Notes under the pieces: model-generated | What the model saw: the letters and a program-made list of their open reading frames with translations, nothing else | The model's database searches: none | Told to the model about the DNA's origin: nothing | Program-made: the position numbers and the translations under genes | Assembly: GCF_014644535.1 (NCBI RefSeq) | Contig: NZ_BMKW01000020.1 | Coordinates: 1-64,000 of the forward strand | Length of the DNA stretch: 64,000 nt | Direction: 5' to 3' | DNA from: Neoroseomonas lacus | Lineage (GTDB): Bacteria > Pseudomonadota > Alphaproteobacteria > Acetobacterales > Acetobacteraceae | In this document: in pieces, positions 31,939 through 40,200 of the stretch | Numbering within the stretch: the stretch's first letter is position 1 | Layout: each line of letters begins with the position of its first letter

Positions 31939-33042
31939 ATGAGCGCTTCTGGGGGATTTGGCGGCGTCGGTGGTGTCGGCGGAGTGGGTGGCGTGGGCGG
32001 CGTCGGTGGCGTCGGGGGGGTGGGCGGCGTGTCATTCGCGCTGGATCTCTTGGGGCCGAGCGGTGCGCTGTTCCGCCCCACCGGCGTCGTACCCACCCGC
32101 CAGACGCTGCAGGGCCTGCCGCCGGGCGCGCCGCTGATCTACCAGAGCGAACGCTGGCCGCCGACCGTGAACGTCTCCTGGAATCGGCTGCCCACCGCGG
32201 ATTTCCGGGACGAGGACTGGGCGCCCGACCACTGGGTCATGTTCATGCTGGCCGAGTTTTCTAGGGTGAACGCCAATTGGACTGCCACCATGCTTAATAC
32301 CGCGATGAACGGACCGGACGACTATCCCCGCGCGAACGCGGCCATCGACCGCGAGTTGCAGGAACTGCGCGCCCTCACCGAATACCGCGCTGCCGCGCTG
32401 GACGAGGCGCTGCAGCAGCGGTGGGGAATCATCAGCTACCTCCGCGCAGTCGCCAACTTCTCGCCCACCTCTCATCGCAATACGTTCCTGCTCGTCTATT
32501 CGACGCAGCTAATCGGCAGCATGGTGGCGATGCACTACAAGCGCATCTTCAAGCGCGCGCGGCCCTCGCGCCTCGACCCGGCGCTGTTGCCGCCCATCGA
32601 GGTGCCGGGCCACGCATCCTACCCGAGCGCGCATGGCGCGGAGGCAATGCTGATCGCGCTGGTGCTCGAACAGGTGCTGCCGGCAGAAATCACCGAGGAC
32701 AGTGGTGGTGTGAGCGCTCCGGATGCAGGCCCGCTTCGCAACCTCGCGCGGCGCACCGGACGCAACCGCGAGGTGCTTGGCGTCCACTACCCCAGCGACA
32801 CGCTCTGCGGACAGAAGATGGCGGCACGCATGCTGCCGCTCATCCTCGCCTGCCCCACGGTCAGCGGCACGCCGGCGCCCGCCAACAATCCGGTAAACAA
32901 CAAGCCAGTGAACTTCGCCGGTACTACGGTGCCACAGACGGCCGTCGGGCTGGACGGCAACAACACCGAGGCCGTCAACGGAGGTGGCACGGACTTCTAC
33001 GCGAACGGGCTGCTCGCCAAGTCCAGGCAGGAATGGATTTAG
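31939..33042 (+). CDS. PAP2/vanadium-haloperoxidase-like protein with GGV repeat
   Basis: A 367-aa protein of the PAP2 superfamily that includes vanadium-dependent haloperoxidases. The phosphate or vanadate pocket motifs are visible: KRIFKRARPSR, PGHASYPSAHGAEAM and RNREVLGVHYPSD, supplying the Lys, Arg, Ser, His and final His. The body is soluble and of haloperoxidase-like length, not a six-helix membrane phosphatase. Residues 8-31 are eight perfect GGV tripeptides. The start at 31939 has GGAGGAGG 7 bases upstream. It closely follows the cyclase gene. Haloperoxidase and acid-phosphatase activity cannot be told apart by sequence alone. Confidence 0.85.
   Translation: MSASGGFGGVGGVGGVGGVGGVGGVGGVGGVSFALDLLGPSGALFRPTGVVPTRQTLQGLPPGAPLIYQSERWPPTVNVSWNRLPTADFRDEDWAPDHWVMFMLAEFSRVNANWTATMLNTAMNGPDDYPRANAAIDRELQELRALTEYRAAALDEALQQRWGIISYLRAVANFSPTSHRNTFLLVYSTQLIGSMVAMHYKRIFKRARPSRLDPALLPPIEVPGHASYPSAHGAEAMLIALVLEQVLPAEITEDSGGVSAPDAGPLRNLARRTGRNREVLGVHYPSDTLCGQKMAARMLPLILACPTVSGTPAPANNPVNNKPVNFAGTTVPQTAVGLDGNNTEAVNGGGTDFYANGLLAKSRQEWI
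31960..32031 (+). repeat. (GGV)8 coding tandem repeat
   Basis: Eight 9-bp units, each coding Gly-Gly-Val, lie in frame at the 5' end of the PAP2-like gene. Codon choice varies between units (GGC/GGT/GGG, GTC/GTG/GTA-free), but the unit is regular enough for replication slippage, which would change length in steps of three residues without a frameshift. Confidence 0.8.
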
Positions 33043-33303
33043 CCCACCAACACACGCCGGCGCAGCGCGCCTTGAACGCGCGCCGCAGCCGACGGTGGCT
33101 CAGTCGCGGCCTCTGAAGACGATCTCCGACTTCCCCGGATCACCATCGGACACCTCGCCGATCTGGTCACCGTCGGCCACCATGTGCCCTGCCCAGGCAT
33201 CGCCGAGCGGGCGCCTGGCTAGGTGGCCGGGCTCATGCCGCATCATCCTCGCCAGTCGCGGTGCTGTGCGCGCTCGCACCGAAATGCGCTCCTTGAAGTG
33301 CGC

Positions 33304-34449
33304 ATGGTCCTGACGTCGCTCAGGGCATTTCCTCGCGAGGCGTATCGGACGCTCGCCGGTGGCGATCCGTCTCTCGCCCTCGCCGCGTCGATGCACCCGA
33401 GCGTGGTCTGCTTCGGGCGGGATGCTGAGGTGCCGCCCAGCCAGCCCGGCGCGGATGCCTGGGAGGCGCAGCGTCGGGAGGTCTTCGTCAGCGCGCTCGA
33501 CGACGCCTGGTGGGGTACGATCACGTCGGAGCCGGGCAGCGGCGGCGACATCGGCAAGACACGCGCGGCGGCACACCGTGATGCCACGCCCCCTGTCGGC
33601 TGGCGCATCACGGGGGAGAAGCACTTCGGCTCCGGCTCCGGCGTCACTTCCTACATGATCACCACCGCGCTGCCGGAAGGAGAGGCCGAGCCCGCTTGGT
33701 TCATCTTCGACATGCGCGGCGTGCCGTGGGACGGATCCACCGGCTTGGCACTCCGCGCCGAATGGGACGGGCACGGCATGGCGGGTACCAACAGCCACGG
33801 CGACACCTTACGCGACTTCCCGGCGACACGCATGGCGCGGCCGGGACATTGGCGCCAGGCGATCGAGGCCAATGGCGGCACCTCGATCATCCTGTTCGTC
33901 GGCGTCATCCTCGGCGTGGTGGACGCCGCGATGGCCTACATGGACCGCCAGTTGCGCGGCCGCGGCGCACCCGCGTCGACGCTGCCCGCCTTCGAGAAGG
34001 GGGAGTGGGTGATGGCTCAGCGGGAGGCCCGGCTGACGCAGCAGGCCTATGACGGCGCCCTGCGCGCGCTGGAGCAGCGCGGCAGGTCGCGGCGCGACGC
34101 GCAGATGGCCAAAGCGAACCTGGCCACACTGGCGGAACCGGTGCTGACGCAGCTGTGCCGCATCGCCGGCGGCGGCGCCTATTCCCGCAACTCACCTCTC
34201 GGCCACTGGTTCGAGGATGTGCGCGCGGCGGACTTCCTGCGGCCGCCATGGTCGGTTGCGCTGGAAGGGCTCTACGCGATCGGGTGGGAGATGCCGCCGA
34301 CAGCAGGCGCGCCAATTTTCGCGGTGCCCGCGCCGGGGCGCACCGACGCCGGGAAGGTTACGGTAACGCCCGCGATCCGCAGCGTGCTAGCCCTGACGCC
34401 GGCTGGATGCGAGGCGCCGTTAGCCGAGCGGTTCGGCTCCGTGGATTGA
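33304..34449 (+). CDS. Acyl-CoA dehydrogenase-family protein, N-terminally truncated
   Basis: Residues match the acyl-CoA dehydrogenase/SfnB-DszC flavoprotein family from the middle of the N-terminal helical domain: LAGGDPSLALAASMHPSVV, then GTITSEPGSGGDIGKTRAAA (FAD-binding middle strand), GWRITGEKHFGSG, and the C-terminal helices with CRIAGGGAYSRNSPLGHWFE. About the first 70-80 residues of a normal family member are missing. The frame continues left to GTG 33223, but this adds only basic, non-family sequence. It may be a decaying gene, or have a displaced start. Substrate unknown. Confidence 0.7.
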   Translation: MVLTSLRAFPREAYRTLAGGDPSLALAASMHPSVVCFGRDAEVPPSQPGADAWEAQRREVFVSALDDAWWGTITSEPGSGGDIGKTRAAAHRDATPPVGWRITGEKHFGSGSGVTSYMITTALPEGEAEPAWFIFDMRGVPWDGSTGLALRAEWDGHGMAGTNSHGDTLRDFPATRMARPGHWRQAIEANGGTSIILFVGVILGVVDAAMAYMDRQLRGRGAPASTLPAFEKGEWVMAQREARLTQQAYDGALRALEQRGRSRRDAQMAKANLATLAEPVLTQLCRIAGGGAYSRNSPLGHWFEDVRAADFLRPPWSVALEGLYAIGWEMPPTAGAPIFAVPAPGRTDAGKVTVTPAIRSVLALTPAGCEAPLAERFGSVD

Positions 34450-34521
34450 GGAATACAGCGAGCCGCCTCTGACGTCCGGCGGCGATGGACATGCGCCAAA
34501 CGAACAATGGGGAGAAGCTCC

Positions 34522-34953
34522 GTGGAAATGGTAGCCCGATGCCTGTGTGGTCAGTTCCGCGCCGTCGTGACAGGCGATTTGAAGTCCGTGGCCATGTGTC
34601 ATTGCCTGGCGTGCAAGCGACGCTCCGGTTCCGCGTTTGCCTACAATGCCTTCTACCAGACATCCGACGTTCGCCTCGAAGGGACGCACAAGGTTCACGA
34701 GCGCGAAGGTCAGGAGGGGCGCAAGATCCGCAGGTTGTTCTGCCCGGAATGCGGCACGACCGTGTACTCTAGCGGCGAGAAGTTTCCCGGTATCTGCAAC
34801 ATCCCCGTCGGCGCATTTGCAGACCCGGACTTCCCCGCACCTTTGGTCTCCCTCTTCGAAGAATCCAAGCACGCATGGGTCGTCCCGCCACCCGGTATTG
34901 AGCATTACGTGCAGGGCCGCGCTCCGGGCGCGGTACGCCCCGAGGCCAAATAG
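34522..34953 (+). CDS. GFA-family (CENP-V/Gfa-like) zinc protein
   Basis: A 143-aa member of the glutathione-dependent formaldehyde-activating enzyme family. The zinc-binding Cys are in order: ARCLCGQFRAV, AMCHCLACKRRSGSAF and RLFCPECGTTVYSS. These match the CxCG, CHCxxC and CxxCG pattern. The start is taken as GTG 34522 because GGAG lies 7 bases upstream; ATG 34507 and ATG 34528 are alternatives. Many family members have no proven formaldehyde activity. It is followed by the PanE-like gene 17 bp later. Confidence 0.88.
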   Translation: MEMVARCLCGQFRAVVTGDLKSVAMCHCLACKRRSGSAFAYNAFYQTSDVRLEGTHKVHEREGQEGRKIRRLFCPECGTTVYSSGEKFPGICNIPVGAFADPDFPAPLVSLFEESKHAWVVPPPGIEHYVQGRAPGAVRPEAK

Positions 34954-34970
34954 GGTCAGGGCGCCAGATC

Positions 34971-35924
34971 ATGAACGCCACAGAGAAACCGATGCGCATC
35001 GCAATGGTCGCCCCGGGCGGGGGTGGCGGCTATTTCGGCGGGATGCTGGCCAAGGCGGGAGAAGATGTCGCCGCCCTGGAGCGCTGCGCCCATCTTGCTG
35101 CCATCCGGAAGTCCGGGCTGAGGGTGGAGGGGCCGCGCGGCGACGACACGCTACGCATGGACACCAGCGACGACGCCGGCAGTCTCGGGCTCGCCGACAT
35201 CGTCCTCTTCGCAGTGAAGCTGTACCAGGTGGAGGAGGCGGCACGCGCCGCAGCGTCGCTGTTCGGGCCGGAGACCCTGGGGATTTCGCTGCTGAACGGC
35301 GTCACCGGTCCGGACGCGATCGCATCCGCACTGCCCGGCGCGACCATCCTGCCCGGCTGCGCATACGTCTCAGCGGTGATCACGGCGCCAGGTCACATCC
35401 GGTACACCGGCGCGATGTCATCCATCGTCTTCGGCGCCCCCGTCGGCGATGAGGCAGCCCGCGCCAAGGCCGCCGACGTTGCGGAGCGTTGCCGGCGCGC
35501 GGGCATCGGCGCCGAGATGACGGAGGATGCGCGCAGCGCGCTGTGGGGAAAGCTGAGCGGCCTCGCCGCCAATGCCGCGATGACCACGGCCGCGCGCCTG
35601 CCGGCCGGCCCACTCTACGCTGATCACGATATCCTTGAGGTCGTCGCTGCGCTGATCGCAGAGACAGCCGCGGTCGCGCGCGCCGAGGGCGTGACGCTGC
35701 CGGACGACATCGAGGAGACCTGGCTGACGCGGCTCAAGGGTCTTCTGCCTGGCATGTACGCGTCGATGTTCCACGACATCGCCAAGGGCGGTCCGCTCGA
35801 GGTGGACGGCTTTTTGGGTCACATCGTCCGCGAAGGTCGCCGCCTGGGCGTGCCGACGCCGCATCATGCGGCGCTCTATGCCGTGCTGAAGCCGCATCGC
35901 GCGGGCAGTCCGGCAACCGAGTGA
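34971..35924 (+). CDS. Ketopantoate reductase (PanE/ApbA)-family protein
   Basis: A 317-aa NADPH-dependent reductase of the 2-dehydropantoate 2-reductase family. The N-terminal Rossmann loop is modified (MVAPGGGGGYFGGMLAKAG, where GxGxxGxxxG is usual). Further signatures are LADIVLFAVKLYQVEEAA with the conserved Lys, SLLNGVTGPDAI, the catalytic Lys region ALWGKLSGLAANAAMTT, and the C-terminal GGPLEVDGFLGHIVREG with its substrate Glu. Family members also reduce other alpha-keto acids, so a role in pantothenate synthesis is not certain. A 9-bp-stem hairpin follows at 35939-35974. Confidence 0.85.
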   Translation: MNATEKPMRIAMVAPGGGGGYFGGMLAKAGEDVAALERCAHLAAIRKSGLRVEGPRGDDTLRMDTSDDAGSLGLADIVLFAVKLYQVEEAARAAASLFGPETLGISLLNGVTGPDAIASALPGATILPGCAYVSAVITAPGHIRYTGAMSSIVFGAPVGDEAARAKAADVAERCRRAGIGAEMTEDARSALWGKLSGLAANAAMTTAARLPAGPLYADHDILEVVAALIAETAAVARAEGVTLPDDIEETWLTRLKGLLPGMYASMFHDIAKGGPLEVDGFLGHIVREGRRLGVPTPHHAALYAVLKPHRAGSPATE

Positions 35925-35938
35925 CGCCGTATCCGTCA

Positions 35939-35974
35939 TCGCGGGTGGGCCTGCCTTTCAGGTCACACCCGCGA
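35939..35974 (+). terminator. Hairpin between PanE-like and SnoaL-like genes
   Basis: TCGCGGGTG pairs perfectly with CACCCGCGA across an 18-base loop. There is no T-run. It could be a weak terminator or a regulatory dyad. Confidence 0.35.
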
Positions 35975-36013
35975 CGGGACTGAACCAACCGAGCAACCGG
36001 AGGAGCAAGCGAC

Positions 36014-36430
36014 ATGGCCAACATCACCGACACGGCACGCGCGTTTTTCGACGCCGTCGAAACAGGCAAGGGCTGGGCGGCAGCCAGTGCCCATTGCACG
36101 CCCGACGCGACCTTTGCCGCACAGGCCGAGCCTCTGACCGAGATCAAGAGCCTGCAGGCCTATGCCGAGTGGATGCGCGGGCTGCTGACCTTCATCCCGG
36201 ATGGCCGGTACGAGGTCCGCTCCTTCGCCACTGATGCCGAGCGGAGCAGCGTCTGCGCCTATGCCGTCTTCGCCGGCACGCACAGCGCCGATGGAGGGCC
36301 GTGCCCACCCACCGGTAAGAGCACGCGCACCGACTATGTCTACGTCATGGAGTTCGCGGGCGGGAAGATCCGCCACATGACCAAGATTTGGAACGCCGGT
36401 TGGGCAATGCGCGAGCTTGGGTGGATGTGA
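36014..36430 (+). CDS. SnoaL-like (NTF2-fold) protein
   Basis: A 138-aa single-domain protein of the SnoaL/NTF2-like fold. It begins MANITDTARAFFDAVETGKG and carries the family strands HCTPDATFAAQAEPLTEI, AYAEWMRGLLTFIPDG and YVYVMEFAGGKIRHMTKIWN, followed by the short C-terminal helix. The pocket may bind a small organic molecule; cyclase or isomerase activity cannot be assigned. GGAGGAG lies 9 bases upstream of the ATG. It is followed by a DUF1330 gene in the same direction. Confidence 0.82.
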   Translation: MANITDTARAFFDAVETGKGWAAASAHCTPDATFAAQAEPLTEIKSLQAYAEWMRGLLTFIPDGRYEVRSFATDAERSSVCAYAVFAGTHSADGGPCPPTGKSTRTDYVYVMEFAGGKIRHMTKIWNAGWAMRELGWM

Positions 36431-36507
36431 CCCGGCAGGCGCCGGCATCGAGAAGTTGCAGCGGGCAGCATCACGCATGCCAACACTTATACGAGGAGGG
36501 ACACCAA

Positions 36508-36840
36508 ATGAGCGTTTATCTGATCGCCGACATCAAGGTCACGGACGGTGCGTGGGTTCCCGACTACGCCACGCAAGTCCACAAGATCATCGAACGGCAC
36601 GGCGGGCGCTATCTTTCTCGCAGTGGAAACATTCGAACGCTTGAGGGTCCGCCGAAGGATAGCACTCTGATAGCCTTGGTCGCGTTCCCATCGATGGATG
36701 CGCTTGAGCACTTCGCCGCGGACCCGGAGTACGCGCCCTACGGCAAGGCGCGTCAGGCGGGAAGCATCAGCAATTTCATCGTCATCGACGATACCGACAT
36801 TGCCGGCGCGATCCCATATCTGGCGTCGGGGAAGATGTAG
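36508..36840 (+). CDS. DUF1330 protein
   Basis: A 110-aa ferredoxin-like alpha/beta-barrel protein of the DUF1330 family. It starts MSVYLIADIKVTDGAWVPDY, and the family pattern continues with HGGRYLSRSGNIRTLEG, LIALVAFPSMDALEHFAADP and EYAPYGKARQAGSISNFIVI. The start at 36508 has GAGGAGGG 8 bases upstream; the longer frame from 36388 overlaps the previous gene. The molecular function of the family is unknown. It is probably co-transcribed with the SnoaL-like gene 77 bp upstream. Confidence 0.88.
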   Translation: MSVYLIADIKVTDGAWVPDYATQVHKIIERHGGRYLSRSGNIRTLEGPPKDSTLIALVAFPSMDALEHFAADPEYAPYGKARQAGSISNFIVIDDTDIAGAIPYLASGKM

Positions 36841-36958
36841 CCTTGGGCAGCCCGGTCCCCAGTGCCATCATAGAGGAACATCAGCAGCGATCGCTTCGGA
36901 CACTCCCTGGAGGAAATCTGACATATGCGCGCTCACGGTGAAGAGTATGCAACCCAGT

Positions 36959-37147
36959 TCACGGCACGCGCCGATTCACCTCATCGGCCCGCCCCAGCGT
37001 CCGTTTCGCCCACGCGTCATCGTCCTGGCGATTGAATTTTCCCAGCTGTTCGAGCAGATCCGACCGATCGACCAGCCGCGACGCGATGAGATGCACGATC
37101 GGCACCTCTGAATGCTGGTCCTCCCGGTCGACGCGGCTTTCCACCAT
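36959..37147 (-). pseudogene. Error-prone DNA polymerase (DnaE2-type) C-terminal fragment
   Basis: A 62-codon minus-strand frame reads VESRVDREDQHSEVPIVHLI, then ASRLVDRSDLLEQLG and GRADEVNRRVP. This resembles the OB-fold end of DnaE2-type polymerases (xxxGRxQREGxVxHLIAxRLxDxSxLL). The rest of the polymerase is absent; the enolase-superfamily gene begins 22 bases on. It indicates an old deletion or rearrangement at this junction. The 118 bp before it show nothing else. Confidence 0.6.
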
Positions 37148-37168
37148 CAGTGCGGGTAGGGGCGCTCG

Positions 37169-38314
37169 TCAGGGGACGTGCTCGACGCGCGCAACGAGCC
37201 ATGGCGCCGCCGCAGTGAGATCGGGATCGACGCCGAGACCCGGTTCTCTCGGCAGCGGCAGGACGCCGTCTCGAACGGAGGGGAAGGGCTTCGCCAACGC
37301 CTCGCGAAGCGGGTTCTCCATCACGTCGTGTTCCAGCATTCCGGGACCACCAACGGCGGCCAGGACCTGCGCCGCGGCCAGCAAACCCAGGCCGCTGCCG
37401 AGCCAGTGCGGGCAATAGCTGCGCCCTGCGGCGACGGCGCGTCGCCCCACGGCGAAGGATCCGGTCAGGCCGCCCCACTTCAGCATGTCCGGCTGCACTA
37501 CGCCGTGATGGCCCTGCCGAATGAGCGTGGCGAAGGCGTCGTAGCCCATCACATTCTCGCCGCCGGCAAGTGGCACCGGCGACAGCATGGCGAGTTCGGC
37601 CCACTCCGCCGCGGGACGATCCGCCGGGATCGGCTCCTCGATCCAACCCAGCCCGTGCGCGCCGAGGCGTGGCACGGCACGCCGCGCTTCGTCGATGTCC
37701 CAGCCCTGGTTGGCATCCACCATCAGGCGTTCGCCCGGCCGCAGACCACGCGTGAGTCCGGACACCACGGACTCGTCCATCTCGGCGCCGAAGGCGACCT
37801 TCACCTTGAAGGCGGCAAAGCCCGCCTCCCGGCATCGTGCCACCGTGTCCGGGGCCGTGTCGGGGTTAAGCCCGCTGGCATAGGCCGGAACCGTGTCGCG
37901 GGCCGCGTCGCCAGCCAGCATCACCCGAAGCGGCAGGCCCGCGCGGCGCGCCGCCAGATCCCACAGGGCCAAGTCCAGGCCCGCGATGCAGGCCGCAAAA
38001 GGGCCAGGCTCGCCGCCTTGGATCGCCCATCGGGATGTGCGGGTCGTCAGGCGGTGCCAGGCATCAGGCGGATCAGCATAGGCCGCGGATAGCGCGGCCG
38101 GCGCGATGACCGTCTCGAACAGCCGCATCTTGTTGTCGGCACTGTAGGGCGGGAAGTTGCACCAGACCTCCCCCCAACCATGCGCGCCGTCCACATCCTC
38201 GACGCGCAGCAGAAGCGCGCTGCGGCGCGGGATGATGCCGAAGGATGTCTTCACGGGTTCCTTCACCTCGGCGCGGAAAAGGAATGTCTCAATACGCGCG
38301 ATGCGCATGGTCAT
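37169..38314 (-). CDS. Mandelate racemase/muconate lactonizing enzyme family protein
   Basis: A 381-aa enolase-superfamily enzyme. It has the N-terminal capping domain (TMRIARIETFLFRAEVKEPV) and a TIM barrel. Barrel residues visible are the Lys pair in FAAFKVKVAFG, the metal ligands in MVDANQGWD (Asp), WIEEPIPADRP (Glu) and LAGGENVMG (Glu), and the C-terminal His in SYCPHWLGSGLGL. This is the mandelate-racemase pattern, so a sugar-acid dehydratase or racemase is likely; the substrate is not predictable. ATG 38314 is the first of two close ATGs, with AGGAAAG upstream. It is read in the same direction as the NTF2-like and MFS genes. Confidence 0.9.
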   Translation of the reverse strand: MTMRIARIETFLFRAEVKEPVKTSFGIIPRRSALLLRVEDVDGAHGWGEVWCNFPPYSADNKMRLFETVIAPAALSAAYADPPDAWHRLTTRTSRWAIQGGEPGPFAACIAGLDLALWDLAARRAGLPLRVMLAGDAARDTVPAYASGLNPDTAPDTVARCREAGFAAFKVKVAFGAEMDESVVSGLTRGLRPGERLMVDANQGWDIDEARRAVPRLGAHGLGWIEEPIPADRPAAEWAELAMLSPVPLAGGENVMGYDAFATLIRQGHHGVVQPDMLKWGGLTGSFAVGRRAVAAGRSYCPHWLGSGLGLLAAAQVLAAVGGPGMLEHDVMENPLREALAKPFPSVRDGVLPLPREPGLGVDPDLTAAAPWLVARVEHVP

Positions 38315-38360
38315 GGCTGTCACTTTCCTCTGCGATCCGCGCTGTGAGTGCCAGGGGCCG

Positions 38361-38843
38361 TCACGATGCGGATGCCTGTTCGGTGCCGAGGATTGATCGC
38401 TGATAGGCAGCCAGCAAGGCCGGCTCCTCGATGGAGCCATGATGGTGAAGCTGGCGCCAGGTGCCATTCCTGTGGACGAACCAGCGAGTGGTTCGAATGC
38501 GCAGCGCGATCTCGCCGCCTGGCCACGCGCAACGCCCCTTCTCCCGTCCGACGAAGAGGCAGGCCCGGTCATCGCCCTGCATGGTGAAGTCGTGGAACGC
38601 GACGGTGACTCGCGCCGGCCCCTGGAACAGCCGGGCGTATCCTTCCCGGATGGAGGGCCAGCCCCGGCGCAGCCCGCCAATCGGGTTGCTCATGCTGGGG
38701 TCCGCGCCGTCCAGCCAAGTCCCCGCTAGACTGTCCAGATCCCGTGCATTGAAGCCGCGATAAAAGGCGATGAGCGCCGCCAGCGGCCCACCGGGGTCAT
38801 GGCCGGTCTCGGTGCCGAAGATCTGTTCGGAGATGCTGCTCAT
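38361..38843 (-). CDS. NTF2-like/SnoaL-like protein
   Basis: A 160-aa single-domain protein. It reads LAALIAFYRGFNARDLDSLA, then MSNPIGGLRRGWPSIREGYA, VTVAFHDFTMQGDDRACLFV and RWFVHRNGTWRQLHHHGSIE, the YybH/SnoaL-type arrangement of the NTF2 fold. There is no catalytic signature beyond the His cluster near the C-terminus. It lies 47 bp upstream of the enolase-superfamily gene on the same strand and 30 bp after the MFS gene, so the three probably form an operon. Confidence 0.78.
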   Translation of the reverse strand: MSSISEQIFGTETGHDPGGPLAALIAFYRGFNARDLDSLAGTWLDGADPSMSNPIGGLRRGWPSIREGYARLFQGPARVTVAFHDFTMQGDDRACLFVGREKGRCAWPGGEIALRIRTTRWFVHRNGTWRQLHHHGSIEEPALLAAYQRSILGTEQASAS

Positions 38844-38872
38844 GGTCCGCTATCCTCGCATGGTGGTCTCGT

Positions 38873-40099
38873 TCACGCCGCACCGCGCGACTGCCCGGCG
38901 ACTGCCGCGGCGAGGTCAATGGCCAGCGCCAGCAGGAGCGCCGCCGCGCCGAGTCGGAACAGCAACAGGTAGTCGCCGCCGCTAAGGTCGAAGACGAAGG
39001 TCAAGCCATAGGCGCCCGCGGCCTGCATCAGGGCGAAGGCGGTCGTCGCCCTGCTCCAGGCGGCCTTCTGCGCCTGACTGTCATGGGGAAGGATTTCGTG
39101 AACGCGACCAAGGACGAGTGGGACGACGCCCGGCGTGAAGGCGCCGACGACAACGCTGGAGATCGCCAGCAGCGCCGTGCTGTCGCCTAGTGCCGGCAGC
39201 AGCACGGCGACGCCCTGGACCAGCAGAGCCAGCCGCAGCGCCGGTCCGAACCCCGTGCGATCGGCGAGATGGCCGCTCAGCACCGGCCCGACCATCGCGC
39301 CGAGCCCGAATAGCACCCAGTATTGCGCACCGGCATCGAGACCCTGTCCGAGCCCGCGTGCGACGAAGTCCACCAGAAACAGCATGTGCGGCACCAGCCC
39401 CGTCGCATTCAGCCCATACACGGCATAGAGCGCCCGCAGCTTCGCACGGCGTGTCGTCGGTGCCGGCCCATGCGCCAAATCTCGCGGCGCGGGCGCCGAG
39501 CCACCCATCGGCCAGCCTGACCAGCCCACGGCCGTCAGCAAGAGGCAGACTGCACCGAGACCACACCAGGTCGCCACCAGACCATGGCGCAACAGCAGCG
39601 GCACGAGTGTTCCCGACGCGGCGATGCCTATGCCCACGCCGGCGAAGATCGCGCCGCTCGCGATGCCGCGGCGCCGCGCTGGCACATGCGGCAGTACCGT
39701 CGTCGCTGCGAGCACCATCAGTGCACCGCCCGCCACGCCGGACAGCAGCCGCCAGGCGAAGAACCAGGCGAGAGAGATGGGCAGCGCGCAGGCGAAGAAT
39801 GCCACCACGGCCAGCAGCATCATCCCCCGCAGCAGCGCAGCTCCGGGAAAGGCAGCGGCCAGCGGCCGGGCGAGCAGAGCCCCGGCCAAATAGCCCGCAA
39901 GATTGGCAGCGCCGAGATAGGCGGCGGCTTCCGAACTGAACCAGCCAACCTCGATGATCGCCGGCAGCAGGGGCGTATAGGCGAAACGCGCTAGCCCGAT
40001 GCCCACGAGGCTCGCACAGCAGGCGGACAGCGTCGCCCGCCAGGCGCTGGCGGCAGGCGCATCCTGGCGCGCCACCACAATCGCATCGGATCCGTCCAT
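38873..40099 (-). CDS. YbfB/YjiJ-family MFS transporter
   Basis: A 408-aa protein with 12 predicted membrane helices. The first helix region (CCASLVGIGLARFAYTPLLP) carries the GxGLxRFAYxPLLP motif of the YbfB/YjiJ group. Loop 2-3 is replaced by LAGYLAGALLARPLAAAFPG, and RRGIASGAIFAGVGIGIAAS is typical of helix 5. It begins the probable operon with the NTF2-like and enolase-superfamily genes, so uptake of the enzyme's substrate is a plausible role. The LysR gene lies 101 bp upstream on the same strand. Confidence 0.9.
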   Translation of the reverse strand: MDGSDAIVVARQDAPAASAWRATLSACCASLVGIGLARFAYTPLLPAIIEVGWFSSEAAAYLGAANLAGYLAGALLARPLAAAFPGAALLRGMMLLAVVAFFACALPISLAWFFAWRLLSGVAGGALMVLAATTVLPHVPARRRGIASGAIFAGVGIGIAASGTLVPLLLRHGLVATWCGLGAVCLLLTAVGWSGWPMGGSAPAPRDLAHGPAPTTRRAKLRALYAVYGLNATGLVPHMLFLVDFVARGLGQGLDAGAQYWVLFGLGAMVGPVLSGHLADRTGFGPALRLALLVQGVAVLLPALGDSTALLAISSVVVGAFTPGVVPLVLGRVHEILPHDSQAQKAAWSRATTAFALMQAAGAYGLTFVFDLSGGDYLLLFRLGAAALLLALAIDLAAAVAGQSRGAA

Positions 40100-40200
40100 G
40101 CTGCCCGGGCCCTCCGTTTCCGGGGAACAGCTAGGCGCAGCTCGGCTATCGGCGATAACGAATTATTGGAAGAGCCGCTATCGGTTTGAAAGATACCCGG

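Noticed and set aside
33100..33798. Minus-strand frame whose end is opposite the missing start of the acyl-CoA dehydrogenase
   Set aside because: The last 45 codons look moderately protein-like, but most of the frame is antisense to the FAD-binding region and no family could be named.
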